Source of the DNA: Phycisphaera sp.
GTDB taxonomy: Bacteria; Planctomycetota; Phycisphaerae; Phycisphaerales; Phycisphaeraceae
Direction: 5' to 3'
Assembly: GCA_029287335.1 (NCBI GenBank)
Contig: JARFRI010000288.1
Span: forward strand, 1 to 8,930
Length of the DNA stretch: 8,930 nucleotides
The translations under genes were made by a program, and so were the position numbers. Positions 1 to 5,941 of the stretch are shown here, piece after piece. Within the stretch, counting starts at the first letter, position 1; every line of letters begins with the position of its first letter. The notes beneath the pieces were generated by a model. The model saw only the letters and a program-made list of their open reading frames with translations, had not been told where the DNA came from and searched no databases.

Positions 1-1063
1 CCTGCGCCCCTTGGAACCGCCAACCCTCTAGCGGGCCTTCGATCTCGGATAACTTTTTCAGCGCCGCCTCGAACGCGTCTTGATCGAGGATGCAGCCCAC
101 GGTCGCTGCGGCGTCGGTCGCAAAGGCGCTGGGGCCTTTGACGCAGCAGTATCGGCTGCCGGTGACGCCTAGGCCGGTGCGCGGGTCGATGACGTGTGAG
201 TAGCGTGTGCCATCGATTTCAACGAAGCGGAACGCGTCGCCGGAGACAGAGACCCCGCCGTTGGCGTGCCAGAACGACAAGCCCTGCTCGCCATCCTTGC
301 GCGGAAAGTCCGCGACGTTGATAGGCCACCCCTTCAGCCCCGGCGGCGCATCGCCCAGTGCCATGTCCCCCCCGGCCTGCAGCTGCGCGATCGTCAGGCC
401 GCGCCCTTTCAAAATATCCAACCCACGGTCCGCGATGTACCCCTTGGCGATCCCGCCCAGGTCCAGCCAGGCACCTTGCTTGGCAAGGCGTGCCGTCTGC
501 TTGTCGTGATCCAGCACGAGGTAGTCCATGCCCACGAACGGCCGCATCCGATCGATCGCTTCCTTGGGTGGCAGCTCGCGCCGCTCACGACTGGTCCGCC
601 ACATGTTGGTGAACGGCTTGGCCGTGATATCAAACGCACCGTCCGTTACCGTGTGGACGTTGACCGATCGCACCAGCACCGGCCAAAGATCGTCCGACAC
701 CGCGTGGGCCTTGGCCGGGTCATCACTGGCGAACTTGGCCAGTCGCAGCAGCTCGCTATCGGGGTAGGACTGGATGTAGTCGCTCATGACCGATTCGAGC
801 CGACTCATCTCATCGAACGCAGCGGTGGCCGCGGCCGCGGCTTCCTTCTCGTTGTCGGCAAAGACGGTGATGGTGCATGCGGTGCCCATGAGCTTGCGTT
901 CAAAATCAAACCGCGCCAGCTCAATCTTCGCCGCGATCGTCTCCGCATACGCCAAAGCCGCTTGCGGCTTAGCAGGCGTCGGCGCGTCAGCCTCCTCGGC
1001 CGACGCCGGTGCCCCGATAAACAGCAAGACAATCAGCAAGCTCAGCATGGTTCGTATCCACAT
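1..1063 (-). CDS. apbE: FAD:protein FMN transferase (ApbE family), 3' end cut by window edge
   Basis: ApbE enzymes transfer FMN from FAD onto Ser/Thr of exported redox proteins, using Mg2+, outside the cytoplasmic membrane. The start is ATG at 1063, preceded by AAGGAG six bases upstream. Residues 1-22 form a signal peptide (charged start, hydrophobic LSLLIVLLFIG, then APASA); there is no lipobox. The family motifs appear in order: LMGTACTITVF near residue 58, DLGGIAKGYIADRG near 201, GGD near 231, SVSGDAFR near 273, RYSHVIDPRTG near 287, and the metal-binding region TDAAAT near 316. All key motifs are present, so it is probably active. The open frame covers 354 codons without a stop. Family proteins are usually about 330-360 residues, so only a short C-terminal tail should lie outside the window. 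It is divergent from the YceI/FGE-like gene. No obvious flavinylated FMN-binding partner is seen nearby, so its target must be elsewhere. Confidence 0.93.
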   Translation of the reverse strand, partial: MWIRTMLSLLIVLLFIGAPASAEEADAPTPAKPQAALAYAETIAAKIELARFDFERKLMGTACTITVFADNEKEAAAAATAAFDEMSRLESVMSDYIQSYPDSELLRLAKFASDDPAKAHAVSDDLWPVLVRSVNVHTVTDGAFDITAKPFTNMWRTSRERRELPPKEAIDRMRPFVGMDYLVLDHDKQTARLAKQGAWLDLGGIAKGYIADRGLDILKGRGLTIAQLQAGGDMALGDAPPGLKGWPINVADFPRKDGEQGLSFWHANGGVSVSGDAFRFVEIDGTRYSHVIDPRTGLGVTGSRYCCVKGPSAFATDAAATVGCILDQDAFEAALKKLSEIEGPLEGWRFQGAQ

Positions 1064-1196
1064 ATCGGTCTCCTTAAACCCAATGGCCATCTTACGACCA
1101 ATCGCGTCAGGGGCTTAGGACGCGGTGAAGGGGCGATTTGATACACCCAAACCCTCGTTCTTGTGGCATATAGCACCCCGTAACGTGCATTCTGAT

Positions 1197-1225
1197 TTCA
1201 CGTCCTTTCTTTGACCGTCTATACT
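1197..1225 (+). promoter_or_regulatory. candidate promoter for the YceI/FGE-like gene
   Basis: A good -10 box, TATACT, lies at 1220-1225. The -35 region is poor: TTCACG at 1197-1202 with a 17-base spacer. A TTGACC at 1211-1216 is too close to the -10 to act as its -35. Transcription would start near 1232, about 100 bases before the ATG and immediately before the hairpin at 1239-1256. The assignment rests on the -10 box and its position only. Confidence 0.35.
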
Positions 1226-1238
1226 TACAGACTTGCTG

Positions 1239-1264
1239 GCCCGGCTGATCCCGGGCTGTTTTTT
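1239..1264 (+). terminator. terminator-like hairpin in the leader of the YceI/FGE-like gene
   Basis: GCCCGG (1239-1244) pairs perfectly with CCGGGC (1251-1256) around the six-base loop CTGATC. It is followed by TG and six T residues (1259-1264). This has the shape of an intrinsic terminator. No plus-strand gene lies upstream to need one, and the next gene starts at 1331. An attenuator in the 5' leader is one reading; chance is the other, since the stem is only six pairs. Confidence 0.4.
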
Positions 1265-1330
1265 CGGTATGGCCCCCGGATGCCCCCGGTCCGTCCTGCC
1301 CCCAACAACTCCCCTACGGGACCCCTTGAT

Positions 1331-3037
1331 ATGAAAAAGTTTCTGATTGGTGCTGTGATCGTGATCGCCCTGCTGGCCGGCGTCGGCGGGCTCGTCATTG
1401 GCGGCTTGGCATACAAGACCGCTTTCGAGAACCAGGCGGTCACAGCCGTCAACGTCGAGGTCGAAACGGATCTGTCCGAAGTCGCGGGCTACACCCCTGA
1501 CGCCGAGGCTGGCGACACGGTGGTCGAGCTGCAAAGCGAGTTGCAGGGCGGCAACACCAAGCTCATGTGGGAGACCGGCAAGATCCAGGCCGGCTCGCGC
1601 TACGACTTCGATGGCACGTGGACCAGCCTCGGCGGGGCGGTGGTCTACAACCCCGAAGCCGGCGCGATTAAGGCACTGCAAGTTGTCATCGTCATCGAGA
1701 GCTTCAACCAGTACGGCAGCGAGCACCCGGCCCCCGGCGGGATGATCAATGTCGTGATCGGTAAGGGCACGCCTCCGCCGACCGGCTTCGACCCGTGGTT
1801 CAATGTTGCCGACCACCCCAACGCGACTTTCTCCGCGAACGAGTTTGTCGCCAAGGCCGACGGCGTCACGACCGAGTTTGAAAATGCGCCCGAGGGCTGG
1901 ACGCACCTGATCAAAGGCACTTTCGATTTGAATGGCGTCGAGAAGGCCCTCGCGCTGCCCGCGGTCGTCGCCTTCGATGGCGACGCGCTCACGATCGAGA
2001 CGAACTTCCAGATCAGCCGGGCTGAGTTTGGCGTCGAGCCAAAGAGCCCGCTGCCCGGCTCGACGGTAGACGACATCATCGACCTGACCGCCGCATTCAC
2101 GGCCAAGCCGGACGCGGGTGTCGAGATCGGTGCGCTCTCGAGCCAGATCCTCGATCAGAACACCAAGCTCGTCGCTCAGGAAAAGATGATCGCGGACCTA
2201 TCGAATCAGCTTTCCATCATCAGCGAGACCCTCTCCTCGCTCGAACGCAAAGTCGCCAGCGGCGTCGGCCCGGCCACGACTGCCGTTGATGTCGATAGCC
2301 TCGCCAAGACCTACACCGATGAGGTCAAGTACCCCGGCAAGGACGCCATCCCCTTCGAGATGGTCCTTGTGCCCGGCGGCGATGACGTCGGGCCGTTCTA
2401 CATGGCCAAGCACGAAGTCACCTGGCAGATGTTCTACGACTGGGCCTACAGCTCGGACATCGACGCGAACGAGTCGTCGCAGCTCCAAGCCAAGAATCTT
2501 CGCCCAAGCCCGCTGTATGAAGACTGCAACCAGCTCAAGCTCGGCTTGGGCAAGCGTCCGGCACTGAGCATGAGCCGAACCACCGCAGAGGCCTTCGCCA
2601 AGTGGGTCAGCGAGCAGACCGGCAAGACCTACCGCATCCCGACCGATGCCGAGTGGCAGCACGCCCTCAAGCTCGGCGGCGGCGTCCCGGACACCAAAGA
2701 AGAACTCTTCGCACAGGCCGTCTTCATCGACAACGCCGAGATCCAGTTCGACCCGCCGTTCCTTGAGCTGACCGACATCGTTGGCACCAAGAAGCCTAAC
2801 GCACTGGGCATCCACGACATGATCGGCAACGCCGCGGAGTGGGTCGTCGACACCGCCGCCGACCGCGTCGTCCGTGGCGGGCACTTCATGCTCAACGCCG
2901 ACGAGTTCACCGCCGCATGGAAGGGCGTCGAAGACCAGGAAATCTGGAACGAGACCTACCCGCAACTGCCCGTGAGTAAGTTCTGGTACCGCGACCACTA
3001 CTACCAGGGGATCCGCCTGGTGGCGGATGTGCAGTAA
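1331..3037 (+). CDS. membrane-anchored YceI-like / coiled-coil / FGE-like (sulfatase-modifying-factor family) fusion protein
   Basis: The ATG at 1331 is chosen because it starts directly with a membrane anchor; the frame is open further upstream, but that part is proline-rich and unconvincing. GGGA at 1318-1321 is only a weak ribosome-binding site. Length is 568 residues. Residues 4-27 are one hydrophobic helix without a lipobox, so the rest should be extracytoplasmic. Residues about 80-260 resemble YceI lipocalin-like domains: FDGTW and VVYNPEAG strands, PWFNVADHPNATFSANEF near 155, GTFDLNGVEKALALP near 196, and ISRAEFGV near 228. Residues about 268-310 form a predicted leucine-rich coiled coil. 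Residues about 336-566 are an FGE-sulfatase (C-type-lectin-like) domain: FEMVLVPGG, YRIPTDAEWQHAL, GIHDMIGNAAEWV, VVRGGHF and QGIRLV. The only cysteine in the protein is C399, and the cysteine pair of true formylglycine-generating enzymes is missing, so catalysis is unlikely. A binding or scaffold role is an inference; the ligand is unknown. Confidence 0.85.
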   Translation: MKKFLIGAVIVIALLAGVGGLVIGGLAYKTAFENQAVTAVNVEVETDLSEVAGYTPDAEAGDTVVELQSELQGGNTKLMWETGKIQAGSRYDFDGTWTSLGGAVVYNPEAGAIKALQVVIVIESFNQYGSEHPAPGGMINVVIGKGTPPPTGFDPWFNVADHPNATFSANEFVAKADGVTTEFENAPEGWTHLIKGTFDLNGVEKALALPAVVAFDGDALTIETNFQISRAEFGVEPKSPLPGSTVDDIIDLTAAFTAKPDAGVEIGALSSQILDQNTKLVAQEKMIADLSNQLSIISETLSSLERKVASGVGPATTAVDVDSLAKTYTDEVKYPGKDAIPFEMVLVPGGDDVGPFYMAKHEVTWQMFYDWAYSSDIDANESSQLQAKNLRPSPLYEDCNQLKLGLGKRPALSMSRTTAEAFAKWVSEQTGKTYRIPTDAEWQHALKLGGGVPDTKEELFAQAVFIDNAEIQFDPPFLELTDIVGTKKPNALGIHDMIGNAAEWVVDTAADRVVRGGHFMLNADEFTAAWKGVEDQEIWNETYPQLPVSKFWYRDHYYQGIRLVADVQ

Positions 3038-3039
3038 TT

Positions 3040-3071
3040 TAGGGACTCGGCAATAGGGAGTAGGGAATAGG
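3040..3071 (+). repeat. left terminal inverted repeat, degenerate TAGGGAN heptamers
   Basis: It reads as consecutive seven-base units TAGGGAC, TCGGCAA, TAGGGAG, TAGGGAA, then TAGG. It matches the reverse complement of 3469-3500 at 27 of 32 positions without gaps; the mismatches are at repeat positions 7, 12, 15, 19 and 21. It starts two bases after the stop codon of the upstream gene. Confidence 0.8.
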
Positions 3072-3080
3072 TTCTGTTCT

Positions 3081-3464
3081 CTACTCAATGCGATCGAGCG
3101 ACCGGATCAGGCCAGTCAGCATTTTGCCGGTTTCTTGTAGAAGTGACCAAGCCTTCTGCACTTGATCTTTATCAATAAAACCTAGTCGCCCTGCAATGAT
3201 AAGCTGCGTTTCGACCTCCGTGAGAGAGCCATTGGCGATATCCAAGTGGTGCATGTACTGCCCCTTGCGCCTTCGGCCATAACCTTCTGCAATGTTAGAT
3301 GGCACTGAAACAGCAGCTCGTCTGATCTGGCTTGTCAGCCCGAATCGCTCGTCGCTTGGGAACAAGACACTTAGTTTGTAAATTTCTTCAACCAATTCCA
3401 CAGCCCGCTGCCAGACGTGAAGATCGCGGTAGCTGCTTATCCCAGAATCTGGTTGATTTGCCAT
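3081..3464 (-). CDS. four-helix-bundle protein of the 23S rRNA intervening-sequence (S23) family
   Basis: The protein has 127 residues, the usual size for this family, whose members were first seen in intervening sequences of 23S rRNA genes but are mostly free-standing. Hallmarks are SYRDLHVWQRAVELVEEIY (residues 11-29), FPSDERFGLTSQIRRAAVSV (35-54), PSNIAEGYGRRRKGQY (55-70), GSLTEVETQLIIA (79-91) and a final amphipathic helix. It is predicted to be all-helical and to form oligomers. Avd proteins of diversity-generating retroelements share the fold, but no reverse transcriptase or variable repeat is present here. The start ATG at 3464 lies just inside the right inverted repeat, whose AGGGA/TAGG bases would also serve as its ribosome-binding site. 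Base composition is lower in G+C than that of the neighbours, which suggests acquisition. The molecular function of free-standing members is not known to me. Confidence 0.92.
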   Translation of the reverse strand: MANQPDSGISSYRDLHVWQRAVELVEEIYKLSVLFPSDERFGLTSQIRRAAVSVPSNIAEGYGRRRKGQYMHHLDIANGSLTEVETQLIIAGRLGFIDKDQVQKAWSLLQETGKMLTGLIRSLDRIE

Positions 3465-3468
3465 CGGG

Positions 3469-3500
3469 CCTATTCCCTAGTGCCTCTTCCCGATTCCCTA
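3469..3500 (-). repeat. right terminal inverted repeat, degenerate TAGGGAN heptamers
   Basis: Read on the minus strand it runs TAGGGAA, TCGGGAA, GAGGCAC, TAGGGAA, TAGG, with the same seven-base period as the left copy. Its outermost TAG is the in-frame stop codon of greA. Its inner end supplies purine-rich bases just upstream of the S23 start codon. Confidence 0.8.
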
Positions 3501-3962
3501 GAAAATCTCCAGCACCTCAAAGTGCTTGGTCCCGCGGGGCAGGTCGGCCTTGACGGTTTCGCCGACGCGCGACTTCATCAACGCGGCGCCGAGTGGGCTG
3601 GAGGCGGTGACTTCAATTTCGTCGGCGTCGAAGTTGCCGGTGGCTTCGCCGACGAGTTTGTAGAGGTCGTCGGTGTTGTCGTCGGTATCGCGCAGCTTGA
3701 CCACGCTGCCGAGGAAAACCATGTCGTCGGGCTTTTCGACATCGTCAGCGACATGGGCGCTGGCGAGGCGGGCTTGCAGGCGTTTGATCTCGGCTTCTTC
3801 CAGGCCCTGGTCGTCGCGCGCGGCGTGGTAGTCGGCGTTCTCTTTGAGGTCGCCTTGCTGGCGGGCTTCGTTGATCCGCTCGGCCAGGACGATGCGGTTG
3901 GCGATGAGGCCGTCGAGCTTGGCTTGTAGTTTGTTTTTATCTTCTTGGGTAATGAATTCCAT
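3498..3962 (-). CDS. greA: transcription elongation factor GreA
   Basis: GreA enters the secondary channel of RNA polymerase and stimulates cleavage of backtracked RNA. The protein has 154 residues, against about 158 in typical GreA. Residues 1-75 form the antiparallel coiled coil, with the signature ARQQGDLKENADYHAARDDQ near residues 33-52. The acidic tip residues are D38 and E41, equivalent to the catalytic Asp/Glu pair of E. coli GreA. The C-terminal FKBP-like domain shows SSPLGAALMKSRVGETV (121-137) and LPRGTKHFEVLEIF at the end. The start ATG at 3962 is preceded by AGGGAG with six bases between. The stop TAG coincides with the first three bases of the inverted repeat of the S23 unit; the protein still ends at the usual family position, so it is not truncated. 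Confidence 0.96.
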   Translation of the reverse strand: MEFITQEDKNKLQAKLDGLIANRIVLAERINEARQQGDLKENADYHAARDDQGLEEAEIKRLQARLASAHVADDVEKPDDMVFLGSVVKLRDTDDNTDDLYKLVGEATGNFDADEIEVTASSPLGAALMKSRVGETVKADLPRGTKHFEVLEIF

Positions 3963-4000
3963 GGGGTTCTCCCTTTTACTTTCAGGCCGAAACGAATCAC

Positions 4001-4017
4001 GCCACGCAGGGCGTGGC
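4001..4017 (-). other. perfect hairpin in the greA leader (proximal)
   Basis: GCCACGC (4001-4007) and GCGTGGC (4011-4017) form a perfect seven-pair stem with a three-base loop, about 38 bases upstream of the greA start. No T-tract follows on the minus strand, so it is not an intrinsic terminator. It could shape the leader or act as a processing site. Confidence 0.5.
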
Positions 4018-4043
4018 GGGGTGTGCGGTGACTGTTATTTAGA

Positions 4044-4058
4044 GCCGAGTCACTCGGC
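4044..4058 (-). other. perfect hairpin in the greA leader (distal)
   Basis: GCCGAG (4044-4049) and CTCGGC (4053-4058) pair around a three-base loop. It lies just downstream of the candidate -10 box, so it would sit at the very 5' end of the greA mRNA. It might also mark the 3' end of the membrane-protein transcript, but no T-tract follows in that direction. Confidence 0.45.
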
Positions 4059-4066
4059 GACAAACA

Positions 4067-4075
4067 ATTGTAGCA
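4067..4075 (-). promoter_or_regulatory. candidate extended -10 promoter of greA
   Basis: Read on the minus strand the sequence is TGC followed by TACAAT (hexamer at 4072-4067), a good extended -10 element. No convincing -35 is seen upstream. The predicted start near 4060 gives a leader of roughly 98 bases containing two hairpins. The same GCTACAAT octamer occurs before the methyltransferase gene at 6652-6659. Confidence 0.5.
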
Positions 4076-4090
4076 CAAACAAACGCGCCC

Positions 4091-4906
4091 TTATGTTTTT
4101 GCACGCCGTCGGCGGACCGCCCACTCGCCGAACCACCAAAACGCCAAAGCCAACCAGCCCATCACCGCGACGATCGCGATCATCAGCGTCCGCTGATCCC
4201 AAGGCGAGATCGTCCCGCGCCCCGGCGGCTGAGTCAGCTCCCAAAACGCATGGATCGGGCTGACGCGCATCGACCAGCCCTGGCCGCCTGTCATCAAGAC
4301 CGCCCAGATCAGCACCGGCTCGGCGAACACCAACGCGATGCACAGCGCCATGCCAACGAGCCGGGCCCCGCCATTGGGCCAGCGCCGCGCCGCGGCCACG
4401 ATCAACGCGGTCAACAACGACCACGACATCACCGCCGCATCCAACCAGATCCCGCGGATCATCGGCCAACCGGCCAGCAAATGCAGCGACCAAATCACCG
4501 CCTGGTACACCCCGATCATCGCCAGCCAGTCCAGCAGCACCTGCAGCGCCCCGTGGCCCGGCTCGTCCGAGCGCACCTGTTGACTGAGCCGAAACGCTGG
4601 CCAAGCCAGCATCAGCCCGAAGCTGCCGGCAAACATCATCCACCGAACCCTGGGCACCGACGTGTCGCTTAGCCACGCCGCGCCCCACGCCCCGAGCAAC
4701 CAAAAACACCACACCACGATGACAATGCGCAGCCAGCCGGGATCGGCCGGATCAAGCCGACGCTGTGCCCGGACATCTTCGACCGCATGGATCGCCTCGC
4801 TCGCCGCGAGTGACTCGGCGATGACCGAATCATCGATCGTCGGATCGATCGGCTCGGGTTCACTTGCCTTGGGTTGTTCTTCTTGCTCTTCAGGCATCGA
4901 TGACAT
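4091..4906 (-). CDS. hypothetical six-helix integral membrane protein
   Basis: The protein has 271 residues and I recognise no family. Residues 1-57 are hydrophilic and strongly acidic (PEEQEEQ, EPEPIDPTIDD) and probably cytoplasmic. Six hydrophobic segments follow at about 58-80, 88-106, 122-146, 154-173, 182-206 and 240-260. The C-terminus ends in RRRRAK, consistent with a cytoplasmic tail. The protein is rich in tryptophan within the helices. No catalytic motif, transporter signature or metal-binding cluster stands out. The start at 4906 has only a weak ribosome-binding site; a second Met three codons on (4897) is an alternative. It begins 36 bases after the dehydrogenase stop on the same strand, so the two are probably co-transcribed, but no functional link can be read from the sequence. 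Confidence 0.8.
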   Translation of the reverse strand: MSSMPEEQEEQPKASEPEPIDPTIDDSVIAESLAASEAIHAVEDVRAQRRLDPADPGWLRIVIVVWCFWLLGAWGAAWLSDTSVPRVRWMMFAGSFGLMLAWPAFRLSQQVRSDEPGHGALQVLLDWLAMIGVYQAVIWSLHLLAGWPMIRGIWLDAAVMSWSLLTALIVAAARRWPNGGARLVGMALCIALVFAEPVLIWAVLMTGGQGWSMRVSPIHAFWELTQPPGRGTISPWDQRTLMIAIVAVMGWLALAFWWFGEWAVRRRRAKT

Positions 4907-4942
4907 GCTACGCCCAATGAAGCGCCGCGGCTTGCCGCGCCA

Positions 4943-5890
4943 TCACACCGCGGCGTACGTCGGCTCGCTGCCTTCCAACACCGCCGCCACATCCCGCACC
5001 ACCCAACTCATGTTCCGCAGGGCCGTGTCCGTTCGGCTGGCCAGGTGTGGCAGGAGGATTGCATTGTCGCAGCCGTACAACGGGTGATCCGTAGCGGGTG
5101 GCTCGGGGTCGTGGACGTCGAGGATCGCGGTGGCTTTGGGGTGTTGCTTGAGCCAGTCGAGCAGCGCTGCGTGATCGATGAGCATGCCGCGAGCCGCGTT
5201 GATGAGAAGCGCGTTGCCTTTGAAGTGTGCGAAAGCTTGCCCATTAAGGAGTTGCTTATTCCGAGGCCGGCCATCGGTGTGGACGGTGACGATGTCGCTG
5301 CCCGCGTACAGCGCCGCGTGATCGACAAACGAGAAGGGCACCTGCGGAAGTTGCTTGCGCAGGGTCGCTTCGTCGATGACATCGCAGCCTAGGACGTTGA
5401 TCCCCATCGCGTGGGCGACGGTGGCGATGCGTTTGCCGATACGGCCCATGCCGAGGATACCGAGGGTGAGGTCCGCCAGTTCGATGCCGACCTCGGTCTT
5501 GCGCAGTGCGTGGAATTGTTGAGAGGCCGTGCCTGGCGTGAGTGCGGTGCGTGGGCGATAGTGATCGAGGATGAGCCCGAAGACGTACTCGACGACCGCC
5601 TGCGTGTTCGCGTCCGGCGTGTACACCACGCGCACCCCACGCTTCTCGCAAGCAGGCAGATCAAAGTTGTCTAGGCCAACACCCGCTCGGCCGATGACCT
5701 TCACGTTCGGCGCTTGATCCAACAGCGCATCATTGACCTCGGTGTACGTCCGCACCACCAGCGCATCGGCATCGGCAAGCTGCGCGTCGAGACCCGGCGC
5801 ATCGTGTTGATGCCAGACGACTTCGCAGCGCTCACCAAGCCAGTCGGCACACGTCTGATCCAGCGTTTCGGTAATGACGACTTTCTTCAT
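4943..5890 (-). CDS. D-isomer-specific 2-hydroxyacid dehydrogenase (phosphoglycerate-dehydrogenase-like)
   Basis: This family interconverts 2-hydroxy and 2-oxo acids with NAD(H) in the cytoplasm. The protein has 315 residues, the short form without an ACT or other regulatory C-terminal domain. The split catalytic domain shows VIGRAGVGLDNFDLPACEKRGV (residues 65-86). The Rossmann fold carries LGILGMGRIGKRIA, with glycines at 147, 149 and 152, and D170 at the end of the next strand, which favours NAD over NADP. The catalytic triad is present: R234 in NAARGMLID, E263 in DVHDPEPP and H282 in LLPHLASRT. The exact substrate cannot be set; 3-phosphoglycerate (serine pathway), glyoxylate/hydroxypyruvate or another acid are all possible, and no serB/serC lies nearby. 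The start ATG at 5890 has no clear Shine-Dalgarno but has a -10-like TAGCAT exactly seven bases upstream. It follows the lipoprotein gene by 51 bases. Confidence 0.92.
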   Translation of the reverse strand: MKKVVITETLDQTCADWLGERCEVVWHQHDAPGLDAQLADADALVVRTYTEVNDALLDQAPNVKVIGRAGVGLDNFDLPACEKRGVRVVYTPDANTQAVVEYVFGLILDHYRPRTALTPGTASQQFHALRKTEVGIELADLTLGILGMGRIGKRIATVAHAMGINVLGCDVIDEATLRKQLPQVPFSFVDHAALYAGSDIVTVHTDGRPRNKQLLNGQAFAHFKGNALLINAARGMLIDHAALLDWLKQHPKATAILDVHDPEPPATDHPLYGCDNAILLPHLASRTDTALRNMSWVVRDVAAVLEGSEPTYAAV

Positions 5891-5897
5891 CGCAACA

Positions 5898-5903
5898 ATG
5901 CTA
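5898..5903 (-). promoter_or_regulatory. possible -10 box placing the dehydrogenase start at the 5' end of its mRNA
   Basis: On the minus strand TAGCAT (four of six matches to TATAAT) is followed by seven bases and then the ATG. The geometry is the same as at the methyltransferase gene. No Shine-Dalgarno is visible. The box is weak and could be chance. Confidence 0.25.
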
Positions 5904-5941
5904 TCCCAAGCCGGGCCAGAGCGCCGCTTGGTTGTCGTCGA

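Larger units (their letters stand above)
3040..3500. mobile_element. putative inverted-repeat-bounded unit carrying an S23/four-helix-bundle gene
   Basis: A 461-base unit is bounded by 32-base inverted repeats (27 of 32 identical) and contains a single gene that nearly fills the inside. It lies between the stop codon of the YceI/FGE-like gene (3035-3037) and the stop of greA (3498-3500), and takes up essentially all of that convergent intergenic space. A hand count of 3121-3420 gives close to 49% G+C, clearly below the flanking genes. No transposase is encoded, so if it moves it depends on something in trans. No target duplication is clear beyond a possible TA on each side. Mobility is an inference from structure and composition. 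Confidence 0.55.

Noticed and set aside
266..1141. Long open plus-strand frame opposite apbE
   Set aside because: It is a shadow of the minus-strand apbE gene, which shows all family motifs. The plus-strand translation is Arg/Pro-rich without recognisable domains.
1115..1906. Minus-strand open frame overlapping the YceI/FGE-like gene
   Set aside because: It is antisense to a gene with clear domains, in GC-rich DNA where the third-position bias keeps antisense frames open; no motif or ribosome-binding site supports it.
1..3037. ApbE flavinylating the adjacent YceI/FGE-like protein
   Set aside because: No SGAT-like flavinylation motif is found in the fusion protein or the lipoprotein; the divergent arrangement alone is not enough evidence.
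1331..3037. Active formylglycine-generating enzyme
   Set aside because: The only cysteine is C399, and the region after RGG lacks the cysteine pair needed for copper binding and catalysis; no sulfatase gene is nearby.
2198..3088. Minus-strand open frame of nearly 300 codons over the FGE-like domain
   Set aside because: It is antisense to the conserved FGE motifs. Its Val/Gly/Leu/Asp-rich repetitive composition is typical of a shadow frame.
3081..3464. Avd-like gene of a diversity-generating retroelement
   Set aside because: The S23 fold is shared with Avd, but there is no reverse transcriptase, template repeat or variable C-terminal lectin gene next to it. The neighbouring FGE-like domain is C-type-lectin-like, but I see no template/variable repeat pair.
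4927..4938. Small GC hairpin between the dehydrogenase and membrane-protein genes
   Set aside because: It has a four-pair stem with a four-base loop and no T-tract, and is expected by chance in this base composition.
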